This document shows positions 1 to 7,332 of a DNA stretch of 64,000 nucleotides, in pieces. Position numbers and translations under genes: made by a program. Every line of letters begins with the position of its first letter. The first letter of the stretch is position 1. The notes beneath the pieces are model-generated. The model saw only the letters and a program-made list of their open reading frames with translations. It did no database searches and was not told the origin of the DNA. This DNA is from Hymenobacter sp. BRD128 (GTDB taxonomy: Bacteria > Bacteroidota > Bacteroidia > Cytophagales > Hymenobacteraceae), in NCBI RefSeq assembly GCF_013256625.1, contig NZ_CP053908.1:1240001-1304000 (forward strand), in the 5' to 3' direction.

Positions 1-196
1 CCAGCTCGGCATCACCTCGCAAGACAGCTTTTACGAGCCCTGCACCCACCTCGACATCGTGCGCCGCGCCATGCGCAACCTGCAAGTAGGCTTCGAAAAA
101 TTGCAGGAACCCGCTAAGGCCGAAGAAGTTGCCCAGCTGCTAGCCATCCTGCTGGAGCAGGACGAGCCCGGCCCCGACACCGACGACGAAGAATAG
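1..196 (+). CDS. C-terminal fragment of an unknown protein
   Basis: An open frame enters from the left edge (first complete codon at base 2) and stops at TAG 194-196, giving the last 64 residues of a longer protein. The fragment is mostly predicted helix and ends in a very acidic tail (DEPGPDTDDEE). I do not recognise the family and the start lies outside the window. It converges with the exported thioredoxin-like gene, with 28 bp between the stops and no obvious strong terminator. Confidence 0.55.
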   Translation, partial: QLGITSQDSFYEPCTHLDIVRRAMRNLQVGFEKLQEPAKAEEVAQLLAILLEQDEPGPDTDDEE

Positions 197-224
197 CGCG
201 AAGCTGCGGCTTCGCGCTGCGGCA

Positions 225-791
225 TTATCGTTTAATAAGGCAGCCGGCGGCGCGCTTGTCGGCCACGCCGGCGGCGCGGCCGGCCAGCACGTTGTCGAGC
301 ACCTGCTGCAAATAATGCTGCTGCACGCCGCTGGCTATCTGGGGATTATCATCAATAGCCCCCCGGTAGCGCACCGCGAAGCCCGAGCCCGCGGGCTGGA
401 GTACCACGGCCTCGGTGGTTTTTGACACGCCCAGGGCGGCGCTGGCGGCGCCCTCATCGGTGAAGGTGGCTAGCGAGCCGCCGCCGGCACCTTCGGCCGT
501 GTCGAGGTTGATGGGCACGTTGACGAACATAAACTGCACGCCCCGGCCGCTGTAGGCACTGCTGAGGGCCGCCAGGCGCTCCTGATAGAGGCGGGTGTAG
601 GCGCAGGCCGGGTTCATAAACACCACAACCACTGCTTTTTGGCCGGCGAAGGCACTGAGCGAGGTGCTGCCACCGCCGGTTTTTTGCACCGTAAAATCAC
701 CCACGGTCCCCTGGGCACGGGCAATGCCTACCGTAACGGTGGCCAGCAACAGGGCCGCCGCGAGCAAGACCGGAAGTTTGCGAAAAGACAT
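225..791 (-). CDS. Exported thioredoxin-like/redoxin-family protein
   Basis: A 188-residue protein with a Sec signal peptide (hydrophobic core about residues 8-24, AxA-like cleavage before Gln27). A thioredoxin-fold core follows: the strand AVVVVFMN, then NPACAYTRLYQ with a single cysteine at Cys63 where related proteins have CPY, and a late strand near VRYRGAIDDNPQ. The C-terminus ends in AAGCLIKR, which resembles the conserved GCxIK tail of a Bacteroidota thioredoxin-like group. I chose the ATG at 789-791 because it begins the signal peptide; the longer frame upstream only overlaps the neighbouring gene. A periplasmic thiol or peroxide role is likely from the fold, but the substrate is unknown. 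Confidence 0.75.
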   Translation of the reverse strand: MSFRKLPVLLAAALLLATVTVGIARAQGTVGDFTVQKTGGGSTSLSAFAGQKAVVVVFMNPACAYTRLYQERLAALSSAYSGRGVQFMFVNVPINLDTAEGAGGGSLATFTDEGAASAALGVSKTTEAVVLQPAGSGFAVRYRGAIDDNPQIASGVQQHYLQQVLDNVLAGRAAGVADKRAAGCLIKR

Positions 792-853
792 GGCTAGGGT
801 AGAAAGAACCAAAAGAAATAAGCCGCGCGGGCCGCGCAAGAAGTACGTGAAAA

Positions 854-1540
854 TTAGCAGCAATACGTGAGCACGTAGCCCGCCGCTGGCCGAAGATAAC
901 AAATCTGGTGCCGGGAACTCGTGCCGTTTAGTTGCAGCCGGGCGGGCAGCGTGCCAGGCAGGGGCCAGGTGCCCGCCGGCAGGTCGAGCAGCAGGGTTTC
1001 GCGGAAGATAAGGCCCCGCTGGCCGGCCAGCTTGTACAGCGTTTCCTTGGCGCTCCACAGCAGGCTGAACAGCTCCAGGGAAGGGCCGGCTTCGGGGCTG
1101 CCGGCTAGGGTAATAGTTTCACTGGCAGCTAGTTCCTCCTCATTAAGAAACTTGCGGGCAATGCGCCGGGCCTTGTCGCGCACCAGCTCTACGTCGATGC
1201 CCACGGCCGCACCGGGCGGGGCTAGCAGCGCCACCACCCACTCGCCCGAGTGCGACAGCGATACGGCGGGCAGTGCTGGCGGCCCTGCTAAAAAAGGTCG
1301 GCCGTTTTCATCGTTGCGCAGCATAGCTAGCGGTGCGCCGCGGGTGGCCAGCAGCAGCTGCACCAGCACCCGGCCGGCCAGCCACTGCGCCTGGCGCGGG
1401 CCATCGGCGCGGGCGGGCAGCAGGGGGGCGTAGGCCGCCGCCTCGGCCAGCTGGGGCCAGAGGGCGGCGGGCGTTTCGGTGAGGTGCCAGAGGCCCAGTA
1501 GCGGGCCGCTGGCTAGGGGCGTAATCGAATGAAGCGGCAT
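854..1540 (-). CDS. 4'-phosphopantetheinyl transferase superfamily protein
   Basis: A 228-residue protein of the Sfp/AcpT superfamily, which moves 4'-phosphopantetheine from CoA to the serine of a carrier protein. The magnesium-binding motif GIDVE is at 114-118 and the second motif WSAKETLYK at 162-170; SLSHS at 94-98 fits the upstream substrate-contact region. The length matches the two-lobed Sfp type rather than the 120-residue AcpS type. The ATG at 1538-1540 gives a start typical of the family; a longer reading frame upstream runs antisense through the WD40 gene and is rejected. The gene is divergent from the WD40 gene. Whether its target is fatty-acid ACP or a secondary-metabolite carrier cannot be told here. 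Confidence 0.88.
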   Translation of the reverse strand: MPLHSITPLASGPLLGLWHLTETPAALWPQLAEAAAYAPLLPARADGPRQAQWLAGRVLVQLLLATRGAPLAMLRNDENGRPFLAGPPALPAVSLSHSGEWVVALLAPPGAAVGIDVELVRDKARRIARKFLNEEELAASETITLAGSPEAGPSLELFSLLWSAKETLYKLAGQRGLIFRETLLLDLPAGTWPLPGTLPARLQLNGTSSRHQICYLRPAAGYVLTYCC

Positions 1541-1582
1541 AAACGGGCGAGCAGCGGCGAAGGTAGTACCGGCCCGCAGCCC

Positions 1583-1590
1583 GACCTTTG
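1583..1590 (+). promoter_or_regulatory. Putative -7 box for the WD40 gene
   Basis: GACCTTTG differs at one position from the Bacteroidota -7 consensus TAnnTTTG and lies about 30 bp before the ATG at 1622. It argues against the earlier in-frame ATG at 1529, which would lie upstream of this transcription start. Confidence 0.4.
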
Positions 1591-1621
1591 CGGCGGCCCG
1601 GCCCGGGCTGCTCCGTTTGCT

Positions 1622-2572
1622 ATGCTCGCTACCACGCCCCCGCCTCGCCCCACCGCCACCCGCATCGGCACCCTGGCCGGGCACCGCGACGCGGTGTACG
1701 CGCTGGCCGGGCGGCCCGGCGCCGACCGGGTATTTTCGGGCAGCGCCGATGGCATGGTAGTGGCCTGGAACAGTGCCCGGCCCGATGCCGACGGTGAGCT
1801 GCTGGCCAGGGTCGAAAACTCGGTGTATGCCCTGCTGGAGCTGCCCACGCGCGGCCTGCTGCTGCTGGGGCACAATTTTCAGGGCGTGCAGGCGATTGAT
1901 TTGCCGAGCAAAACCTTGGCCTTCGCCACGGCGCTGCCACCGGTCGCCATCTTCGAGATGGTGTATTCGCAGAGCCGCCAGCGCCTGTACTGCGCCCTCG
2001 GCGACGGCACGCTGGCCGTGCTGCGCGGCGACGACTTTCGGCTCGAAAACCTACTGCGAATCAGCGATAAGAGCCTGCGCTGCCTGGCTTTGCACGAGGA
2101 GCGGGGCGAGCTGGCCGTGGGTAGCTCCGACTGGAAGACGTATATTCTGGACCTCGACTCGCTGGCCATTAAAACCTCGCTGGTCGAGGCTACCAACTCC
2201 GTTTTTACGCTCGCTTACTCGCCCGATGGCCAGCATTTGCTGGCGGCTGGCCGCGATGCCCACCTGCGCCGCTACCTGGCTGCCGAAGGCTACCCGCTGC
2301 TGGATAGCGTAGTAGCCCACATGTATGCCATCAACTACTTGGCCTTCAGCGGTGATGGACGCTACCTGGCCAGCTGCTCCCTGGATAAAAGCATCAAGCT
2401 CTGGGACCCGGCCAGCCTCTCGCTGCTGCGGGTGCTGGATAGGGCGCGCGCGGCCGGCCACGGCACGTCGGTCAATAAGCTGGTTTGGCCGGGCGCGCAA
2501 CACCGGTTAGTTTCGTGCAGCGATGACCGCAGCCTGGCAGTGTGGCAAATCTCAGTGAGCAGTGCACAATGA
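1622..2572 (+). CDS. WD40 repeat beta-propeller protein
   Basis: A 316-residue cytoplasmic protein with no signal peptide, made of seven recognisable WD40-type blades. The first begins GTLAGHRDAVYAL and ends MVVAWN; the sixth has the classic ending DKSIKLWDP; the last ends DRSLAVWQ and leads to the stop. Such propellers are protein-interaction scaffolds and no enzymatic motif is visible. I start at ATG 1622 rather than the in-frame ATG at 1529, because the latter would overlap the divergent transferase start and precede the likely promoter. The last codons and stop lie inside an imperfect inverted repeat, so the repeat supplies the extreme C-terminus (ISVSSAQ). Its partner is unknown. Confidence 0.82.
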   Translation: MLATTPPPRPTATRIGTLAGHRDAVYALAGRPGADRVFSGSADGMVVAWNSARPDADGELLARVENSVYALLELPTRGLLLLGHNFQGVQAIDLPSKTLAFATALPPVAIFEMVYSQSRQRLYCALGDGTLAVLRGDDFRLENLLRISDKSLRCLALHEERGELAVGSSDWKTYILDLDSLAIKTSLVEATNSVFTLAYSPDGQHLLAAGRDAHLRRYLAAEGYPLLDSVVAHMYAINYLAFSGDGRYLASCSLDKSIKLWDPASLSLLRVLDRARAAGHGTSVNKLVWPGAQHRLVSCSDDRSLAVWQISVSSAQ

Positions 2573-2672
2573 GCAGTGAACCGATGCGTTTGTGCTGCGA
2601 CAATTGCTGGCGCGTGCTACTGGATTATGCTTATTACTCGCTGATTATCTGCTCATTGCTCACTGTTAATTA
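2553..2672. repeat. Imperfect inverted repeat (CAGTGAGCA...ATGAGCAG type)
   Basis: CAGTGAGCAGTGCACAATGA begins at 2553, and its inverted relative (TGCTCATTGCTCACTG) lies near 2650-2665. The two arms are separated by about 75 bp. The left arm contains the stop codon of the WD40 gene and the right arm ends just before the DivIVA-domain gene. It looks like a dispersed intergenic repeat rather than a simple terminator. Confidence 0.55.
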
Positions 2673-2684
2673 TTGACTGAATTT

Positions 2685-3731
2685 ATGAAAATTACCGCCC
2701 TCGATATTCGGCAGAAGACGTTTGAAAAGTCCTTTCGGGGCGTGGACAAGGACGAGGTGCAGGCCTTCCTCAGCATGGTGTCGCAGCAGTGGGAGCGCCT
2801 GGGCGACGAAAACCGCGAGCTGCGCCTCAAGCTGGACCACGCCCAGCAGGACGTGCAAAAGATGCGCGAAGTAGAATCGTCGCTCTACCGCACCCTCAAA
2901 ACGGCCGAGGATACCGGCAACTCCATCACTGAGCAGGCCCAGCGCGATGCTGACCTGCGCCGCCGCGAGGCCCAGCTGCTGGCCGAGCAAACCCTCTCGG
3001 AAGCCCGCCAGCGCGCCCGCGCCATTGTGGAAGAAGCTTACCAAACGGCCGAAAAGACGGTGACCGACATGCAGAAGGAGGTCACCGGCCTCGGCCAGGA
3101 GTGCCAGCGCCTGGAGCAGCAGCTCGATACGCTGGTGCGCGACCTGCACCATCTCGCCTCCGATGCCCTCGAAAAAGTGGAGCGCGCCCGCGCCCGCCCC
3201 AAAAATGCCCCGGCGGCCATCCTTTCGCGGGCAGCGAGCGTACAGGTAAAGCGGCTGGCCGACGCGCCGGCGCCCGAACCTAGTCCCGCTCCCGCCATGA
3301 ACGTTTCCACCGTCCCCGCCCGCTCTTCGGCCGCTGCCGTAGCGCCCCCGCTCGCCGCTGCTTTGGCCCCGGAGCCGGCCAGCCACCCCGCCGCGCCGGC
3401 CGCTAGCCCTGCGGCCGCGCCCCAGGGCTACAACCCCAAGCCCGGCCAGCAGCCCGACCCCGGCCAGTCGCCTACCCCCGACATCGAGCGCCCGCAGGCC
3501 CCGGCCGAAAACCCCGGCATCGCGCCCGCCCCGCGCATCGACCAGCCCGGCCCCGAAACCGTGCCCCAGCCGCCCGCGCCCTACGTGGAGCCCAGCCGCC
3601 CCGAGATTTCGCCCATCGGTCCCAGCCGCCCCGAAATTCAGCAGCCCGAGCCCATGACGCACCCCGGCATGGCCGCTAGCCCGGCCCAGCCCGAGCCGGT
3701 AGGAGAGAAGTCGTTTTTTGACGAAATCTAA
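2685..3731 (+). CDS. DivIVA-domain coiled-coil protein
   Basis: A 348-residue protein whose first 60 residues match the DivIVA/GpsB membrane-curvature domain: MKITALDIRQKTFEKSFRG, followed by VDKDEVQAFL. A long coiled coil rich in Glu, Arg and Gln covers about residues 35-170. The second half (about 195-348) is a low-complexity Pro/Ala tail with repeated SRPEI-like units. In other bacteria DivIVA proteins mark poles or division sites; the role in Bacteroidota is not established. I use ATG 2685 rather than the TTG four codons earlier because the domain begins exactly there. A perfect hairpin terminator follows the stop. Confidence 0.85.
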   Translation: MKITALDIRQKTFEKSFRGVDKDEVQAFLSMVSQQWERLGDENRELRLKLDHAQQDVQKMREVESSLYRTLKTAEDTGNSITEQAQRDADLRRREAQLLAEQTLSEARQRARAIVEEAYQTAEKTVTDMQKEVTGLGQECQRLEQQLDTLVRDLHHLASDALEKVERARARPKNAPAAILSRAASVQVKRLADAPAPEPSPAPAMNVSTVPARSSAAAVAPPLAAALAPEPASHPAAPAASPAAAPQGYNPKPGQQPDPGQSPTPDIERPQAPAENPGIAPAPRIDQPGPETVPQPPAPYVEPSRPEISPIGPSRPEIQQPEPMTHPGMAASPAQPEPVGEKSFFDEI

Positions 3732-3784
3732 ACCAAGAATTCGTTAGATTATTCAGGTATTGTCGCCATAATTTGCTGCGCGCT

Positions 3785-3811
3785 AAAGGGCTGCCCACCG
3801 GGCAGCCCTTT
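3785..3811 (+). terminator. Perfect 12-bp hairpin terminator
   Basis: Arms AAAGGGCTGCCC and GGGCAGCCCTTT are separated by ACC, 54 bp after the stop of the DivIVA-domain gene. The last T of the 3' arm is also the first base of the putative folB -7 box. Confidence 0.75.
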
Positions 3812-3818
3812 ACTTTTG
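3811..3818 (+). promoter_or_regulatory. Putative -7 box for folB
   Basis: TACTTTTG matches the Bacteroidota -7 consensus TAnnTTTG exactly, 63 bp before the folB ATG. No clear TTG box is visible 17-23 bp upstream, where the terminator hairpin lies. Confidence 0.45.
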
Positions 3819-3881
3819 CGGCCTGCTACGACCGGCTTCGGCACCCGAATCCGACAAATCCGCGGTTCAGACAAACTACTT

Positions 3882-4256
3882 ATGGGACAGATTGCACTCG
3901 AAGGTTTAGAGTTTTTTGCCTTCCACGGCTACTACGACGAAGAGCAGAAAATCGGCAATAAATACGGCATAGACCTGCACCTCAAAACCGACCTGCACGC
4001 CGCCGGCGCCTCCGACAAGCTGGCCGAAACCGTCAACTACGAGGTGCTCTACCGCGTGACGCTCGAAGAGATGCAACGCCCGGCCCGGCTGCTCGAACAC
4101 CTCGCGCACCGCATCCTCGACCGCGTGATGCAGGAGTTTCCGCAGGTGCGGCGGGCGCAGGTGAGCGTGTCAAAATTCAACCCGCCGCTCGGAGGCATCT
4201 GCCATCGGGCACGCGTCACGCTGGTGCGCAAGCGCGGCCAGGGCCAGCAGCAGTAG
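3882..4256 (+). CDS. folB: Dihydroneopterin aldolase
   Basis: A 124-residue protein of the FolB family, which converts 7,8-dihydroneopterin to 6-hydroxymethyl-7,8-dihydropterin and glycolaldehyde in folate synthesis. The opening IALEGLEFFAFHGYYDEEQ contains the conserved FHGYY pocket with the glutamate after it. VNYEVLY (with the Asn-Tyr pair), LLEHLAHRI and the final KFNPPLGG, carrying the usual P-x-x-G turn, complete the family pattern. Length is typical. An upstream in-frame start would add 22 residues that resemble nothing in the family, so ATG 3882 is preferred. It stands alone between a terminator and the BlaI operators. Confidence 0.9.
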   Translation: MGQIALEGLEFFAFHGYYDEEQKIGNKYGIDLHLKTDLHAAGASDKLAETVNYEVLYRVTLEEMQRPARLLEHLAHRILDRVMQEFPQVRRAQVSVSKFNPPLGGICHRARVTLVRKRGQGQQQ

Positions 4257-4303
4257 GTTGCTTGAAAAATAATCAGCCTGACTATTAGCGAATTGCCTCT
4301 TTA

Positions 4304-4378
4304 TACGATTTATTTCGTACATTGCTTTTGTAAGTACGAAGTCTCTCGTATAACCTTTGACCTACGAATTATTTCGTA
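4304..4378 (+). promoter_or_regulatory. Three tandem operator dyads (TACGA-N6-TCGTA) before the BlaI-type gene
   Basis: Three copies of the dyad TACGA-N6-TCGTA lie at 4304-4319, 4335-4350 and 4363-4378. Their centres are 31 and 28 bp apart, close to three helical turns. A -7-like stretch (TAACCTTTG, 4351-4359) sits between the second and third copies, with TTTTG at 4326-4330 upstream. A repressor bound here would cover the promoter. BlaI/MecI repressors bind short dyads with TACA/TGTA cores, so these are the likely autoregulatory sites of the next gene. Confidence 0.75.
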
Positions 4379-4401
4379 CGGAACCTTTCGCCCCGCTAGC
4401 C

Positions 4402-4830
4402 ATGCCTAAAGCGCCCCCCAAACCTACCGATTCGGAACTGGAGATTTTGCAGGTGCTCTGGCAACACGGCCCGGCTACCGTGCGCACCGTGAACGAGCAG
4501 CTAAGCCAGCGCCGTGAGGTAGGCTACACCACTACTCTCAAAATCATGCAGTTGATGCTGGAAAAAGGCCTGGTGAGCCGCGACGATGAAGGCCGCAGCC
4601 ACGTGTACCGGGCCGCCGTGCGCGAGCACGACACCCAGGGACTGCTGCTCGACAAGTTTATGGCGGCCACCTTCGGCGGCTCGGCCCTGAAGCTGGTGAT
4701 GCAGGCCCTGGGCAACCGTAAGACCTCGGCCGACGAGCTGGCCCAGATTCGCCGCCTGCTCAATGATATTGAGATTCAGAATGCTAACCCTTCAACCCCT
4801 GCTACTGATGACGACGCTCCCGCTGCTTAG
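4402..4830 (+). CDS. BlaI/MecI/CopY-family transcriptional repressor
   Basis: A 142-residue winged-helix repressor. The DNA-binding domain spans about residues 6-80: PTDSELEILQVLWQHGPATV, then EVGYTTTLKIMQLMLEKGLV, the recognition-helix region highly conserved in BlaI and MecI. The C-terminal half (about 85-130) is the dimerisation part that M56 sensor proteases cleave in known systems. The stop at 4830 lies inside the protease gene, so the two are coupled. I choose ATG 4402 over an earlier in-frame ATG at 4357 because the earlier one would put the third operator dyad inside the coding sequence. No beta-lactamase is nearby, so the regulon may be envelope-related; the inducer is unknown. Confidence 0.9.
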   Translation: MPKAPPKPTDSELEILQVLWQHGPATVRTVNEQLSQRREVGYTTTLKIMQLMLEKGLVSRDDEGRSHVYRAAVREHDTQGLLLDKFMAATFGGSALKLVMQALGNRKTSADELAQIRRLLNDIEIQNANPSTPATDDDAPAA

Positions 4831-6073
4831 AGAAGTTTTGTCGCCCGCACTGGTGCGGGCGCTGGGCTACGCGCTACTGCACTCGGTGTGGCAGGGTGGG
4901 GTGCTAGCCCTGTTGCTGGCGGGCGTGCTGCCGCTGCTGCGCCGCCAGCGCGCCGAGGTGCGCTACGCGGCTTCGGCCGGGGCGCTGGCCAGCCTGGTGC
5001 TGGTAGTGAGCCTCACGTTTGGCTTTTACTACCAAAGCTCGCCCGTGCCAGTAGTGGCGGGGGTAGAGGTGGCCAGCCCTGCTTTGACTACCGTAGCCGC
5101 GCCGGCTAGCCTGGCTGCGGCGCTTACCGAGCCAGTGGCAACCGCCAGCGCTATGGCGCCCGGCACTCCGCTTACGTTGCTACGAGCCAATGCCCACCGA
5201 CTCGAAGCCTACCTGCCACTGGTAGTAATAGCCTGGCTAGTAGGCCTGGTGCTGATGAGTGGCCGCCTGGCCGGCGGCCTGCTCTATGCTAGCCGGCTGC
5301 GCCGCGCCGGTACCCAGGCACTGGGCGCCGAGTGGCAGCAGCGCCTAGCCACCCTAGCCAGCCGCGCCGGGGTGCGCCGGCCGGTGGCCTTGCTCGAATC
5401 GGCGCGGGTGGCCGGGCCGGTGGTGCTGGGGCATTTACGGCCGGTAATTCTGCTGCCGCTAGGGGCCGTGGCGGGCCTGAGCCCGGCCTTGCTCGAAGCC
5501 TTGCTAGCCCATGAGCTGGCGCACATTGTGCGCCGCGACTACCTGCTCAACCTGGGCCTGGCTGTGGCCGAAGTCCTGTTCTTCTACCATCCCGCCGTGT
5601 GGTTTATGGCCACCTGCCTGCGCGCCGAGCGCGAAAACTGCTGCGACGACCAAGCCGCTGCCCTTTGTGGCGGCGATGACCTGCGCGTGGCCCGCGCCCT
5701 GGCCGCCCTGGCCGAACTGGAAGCCTTCCCAACTGCCGCCCCGCGCCTGGCGCTGGCCGCGGCGGGCGCCGCTGGGCGCGGTGGCCTGCTAGCCCGAGTG
5801 CGCCGCCTGGCGCTAGGCCGGCCCCAAGCGCCTAGTATGAGCGAGCGTTTGCTGGCTGGTTCGCTCACGCTGCTGGGCTTGCTGGGCCTGAGCACGGGCG
5901 TAGTGCTGGCTGCCCGCCCAACCCAAACGGTGCCGGGCCAGACGGCGCCCGCCGATACGGCCCGGCGCCGGGTGGCCGTAGCGCCCCCGTTGCCGCCGGT
6001 GCCCCCTGCGCCGCCGACGCCCGATGCCCCGAGCCTCAGCAAATTCAGCAGGAAGTGCGCGCAGAAATGGTGA
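4781..6073 (+). CDS. M56-family (BlaR1-like) membrane metallopeptidase, probably frameshifted at its end
   Basis: Membrane-embedded zinc peptidase of about 430 residues. Hydrophobic segments lie near residues 15-45, 65-90 and 145-170. The zinc site HELAH is at 244-248 and the distal motif ERENCCDDQAA near 287-297, both diagnostic of M56. A further transmembrane segment follows near 355-380, then a Pro-rich linker. In BlaR1/MecR1 this domain triggers inactivation of the cognate repressor; no penicillin-binding sensor domain is present. It overlaps the repressor gene by about 50 bp; ATG 4808 is an alternative start. The last residues (SLSKFSRKCAQKW) look out of frame: one extra C in the CCCC run near 6024-6027 would continue into the next frame as PDAPEPQQIQQEV. 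Confidence 0.82.
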   Translation: MLTLQPLLLMTTLPLLREVLSPALVRALGYALLHSVWQGGVLALLLAGVLPLLRRQRAEVRYAASAGALASLVLVVSLTFGFYYQSSPVPVVAGVEVASPALTTVAAPASLAAALTEPVATASAMAPGTPLTLLRANAHRLEAYLPLVVIAWLVGLVLMSGRLAGGLLYASRLRRAGTQALGAEWQQRLATLASRAGVRRPVALLESARVAGPVVLGHLRPVILLPLGAVAGLSPALLEALLAHELAHIVRRDYLLNLGLAVAEVLFFYHPAVWFMATCLRAERENCCDDQAAALCGGDDLRVARALAALAELEAFPTAAPRLALAAAGAAGRGGLLARVRRLALGRPQAPSMSERLLAGSLTLLGLLGLSTGVVLAARPTQTVPGQTAPADTARRRVAVAPPLPPVPPAPPTPDAPSLSKFSRKCAQKW

Positions 6074-7203
6074 ATGACGAGCCGGAGGTGCGCATTCGTC
6101 GGGTGCGGCCAACGCCGCGTCGGGGAGGGGCCAGCACCGTCGTAATTGAGAAGGACAAAAAAGGCCGCGTGGTGAACCTGACCGTGGACGGCCAGCGCGT
6201 CGAAACCGAAGCCTCGGGCAAAAAAGCCAAGCGGGCCAAAAAAGTGCGCACTGTGGAGGTGGTTACCGTGCCGGCCCAGCCCCTACGCATCGAGCGGCTG
6301 GAGCGCCTTGAACGCCCCGAAATGCCCGACCGCCCCGAACGGCCGGAAGCCCGTTCGTTCAGCTTCAATTTTTCGACTAATGCGATAACCAATGAGGCGC
6401 TGCGCGCCGCCCGCCAGGGCTTGGCCGAGGCCATGCGAAACCCCGACCTGACCACCGAGCAGCGCCAGGAAATGGAAAAAGAACTGCGCAAGCTGGATAA
6501 GGAAGACCCCCGTGTGCGGGTGCTGCAGGATGGCCGCGAGGTCCGGGAGTTTCACATCGATGTGAATAGTGCGGCCGCTGGCCACGCCTCGCACCCCGTC
6601 TTTCATCTGGAGCGCAATAAGCGAGGGTATGTCAGCGTGAAGATAAACGGGACGGTAAGAAACTCCGGCGGCGAAGATGCCCGCCAGCTGGAGCGCGACG
6701 CCGAACGCAATGCCGAGCGCGACGCCGAGCGGGCTGTCCGCGACGCTGAACGTGATGCTGAACGGGCTGTCCGCGATGCCGAGCGCGACGCCAACCGGGC
6801 CGAATCGAGTGCCCGCCGGGCCGAGCTGCGCGCCCGCATTGCCGCCGCTGAGGACGAGCTGCGTGCCCTTGACGGGCGCGCCGGCCGGCCCACGCCGTCT
6901 CGGCCGCCGCGCCCGCCCCGCGCCCCGCTGGCCCCGCTAGGGCCTATGTCGCCCCAGGCGCCGCCACCCCCGCCCGCGCCGCCCGCCCCCAAAACCGAAA
7001 AGCTGCGCGGGGCCTTGCGCCAAGATGGCCTCATCGGCAAAGATGACCGCAGCTACTCCTTCCAGCTCACCGGCAAGGGTGGGCGCGTGAATGGCAAAGA
7101 CCTGACCCCCGCCCAGGTGGCGCGCTACCGCCAGCTGCTAGGCCAGCCGGCGAGCGGCAAGGGCAAGTCATCAACTTTTAATATCAACGTGAACGAGGAG
7201 TAG
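6067..7203 (+). CDS. Charged repeat protein, possibly the detached C-terminal domain of the M56 protein
   Basis: About 378 residues, extremely rich in Arg, Glu and Asp, with no signal peptide when read from ATG 6067. Notable parts are a run of RLERLERPEMPDRPERPEA-like units, a central tract near residues 205-245 of repeated RDAERDAERAV units likely to form a charged helix, a Pro-rich stretch near 280-305, and a C-terminal region (KDDRSYSFQLTGKGGRVNGK). It overlaps the end of the M56 frame and reads naturally as its continuation if one C is restored near 6024-6027. Alone it has no recognisable enzymatic domain. It is either the periplasmic sensor tail of the M56 protein or a coupled partner. 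Confidence 0.6.
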   Translation: MVNDEPEVRIRRVRPTPRRGGASTVVIEKDKKGRVVNLTVDGQRVETEASGKKAKRAKKVRTVEVVTVPAQPLRIERLERLERPEMPDRPERPEARSFSFNFSTNAITNEALRAARQGLAEAMRNPDLTTEQRQEMEKELRKLDKEDPRVRVLQDGREVREFHIDVNSAAAGHASHPVFHLERNKRGYVSVKINGTVRNSGGEDARQLERDAERNAERDAERAVRDAERDAERAVRDAERDANRAESSARRAELRARIAAAEDELRALDGRAGRPTPSRPPRPPRAPLAPLGPMSPQAPPPPPAPPAPKTEKLRGALRQDGLIGKDDRSYSFQLTGKGGRVNGKDLTPAQVARYRQLLGQPASGKGKSSTFNINVNEE

Positions 7204-7228
7204 CCACTTAGCCAATAGGCTGATGGTG

Positions 7229-7274
7229 AGCGGGCTGGTTATCTGGAAGGACAGATGGCCAGCCCGCTTTTTTG
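7229..7274 (+). terminator. Intrinsic terminator after the BlaI-M56 unit
   Basis: Arms AGCGGGCTGG and CCAGCCCGCT with a 20-nt loop, followed by six T, 25 bp after the stop at 7203. Confidence 0.75.
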
Positions 7275-7332
7275 TGCCCACCGCGGCCGGATTTAGACTT
7301 TTTGTAAAATATTTTACTCCTCGCTGTAACGA

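Noticed and set aside
792..1058. An 89-residue extension of the exported thioredoxin-like protein
   Set aside because: It overlaps the phosphopantetheinyl transferase gene, and the signal peptide begins at 791.
4402..6073. A beta-lactam resistance operon
   Set aside because: The BlaI/M56 pair has no beta-lactamase or penicillin-binding protein gene beside it, and the M56 protein lacks a penicillin sensor domain.
6690..6800. A CRISPR array
   Set aside because: The repeated units are in frame, imperfect, without spacers, and encode part of a charged protein.
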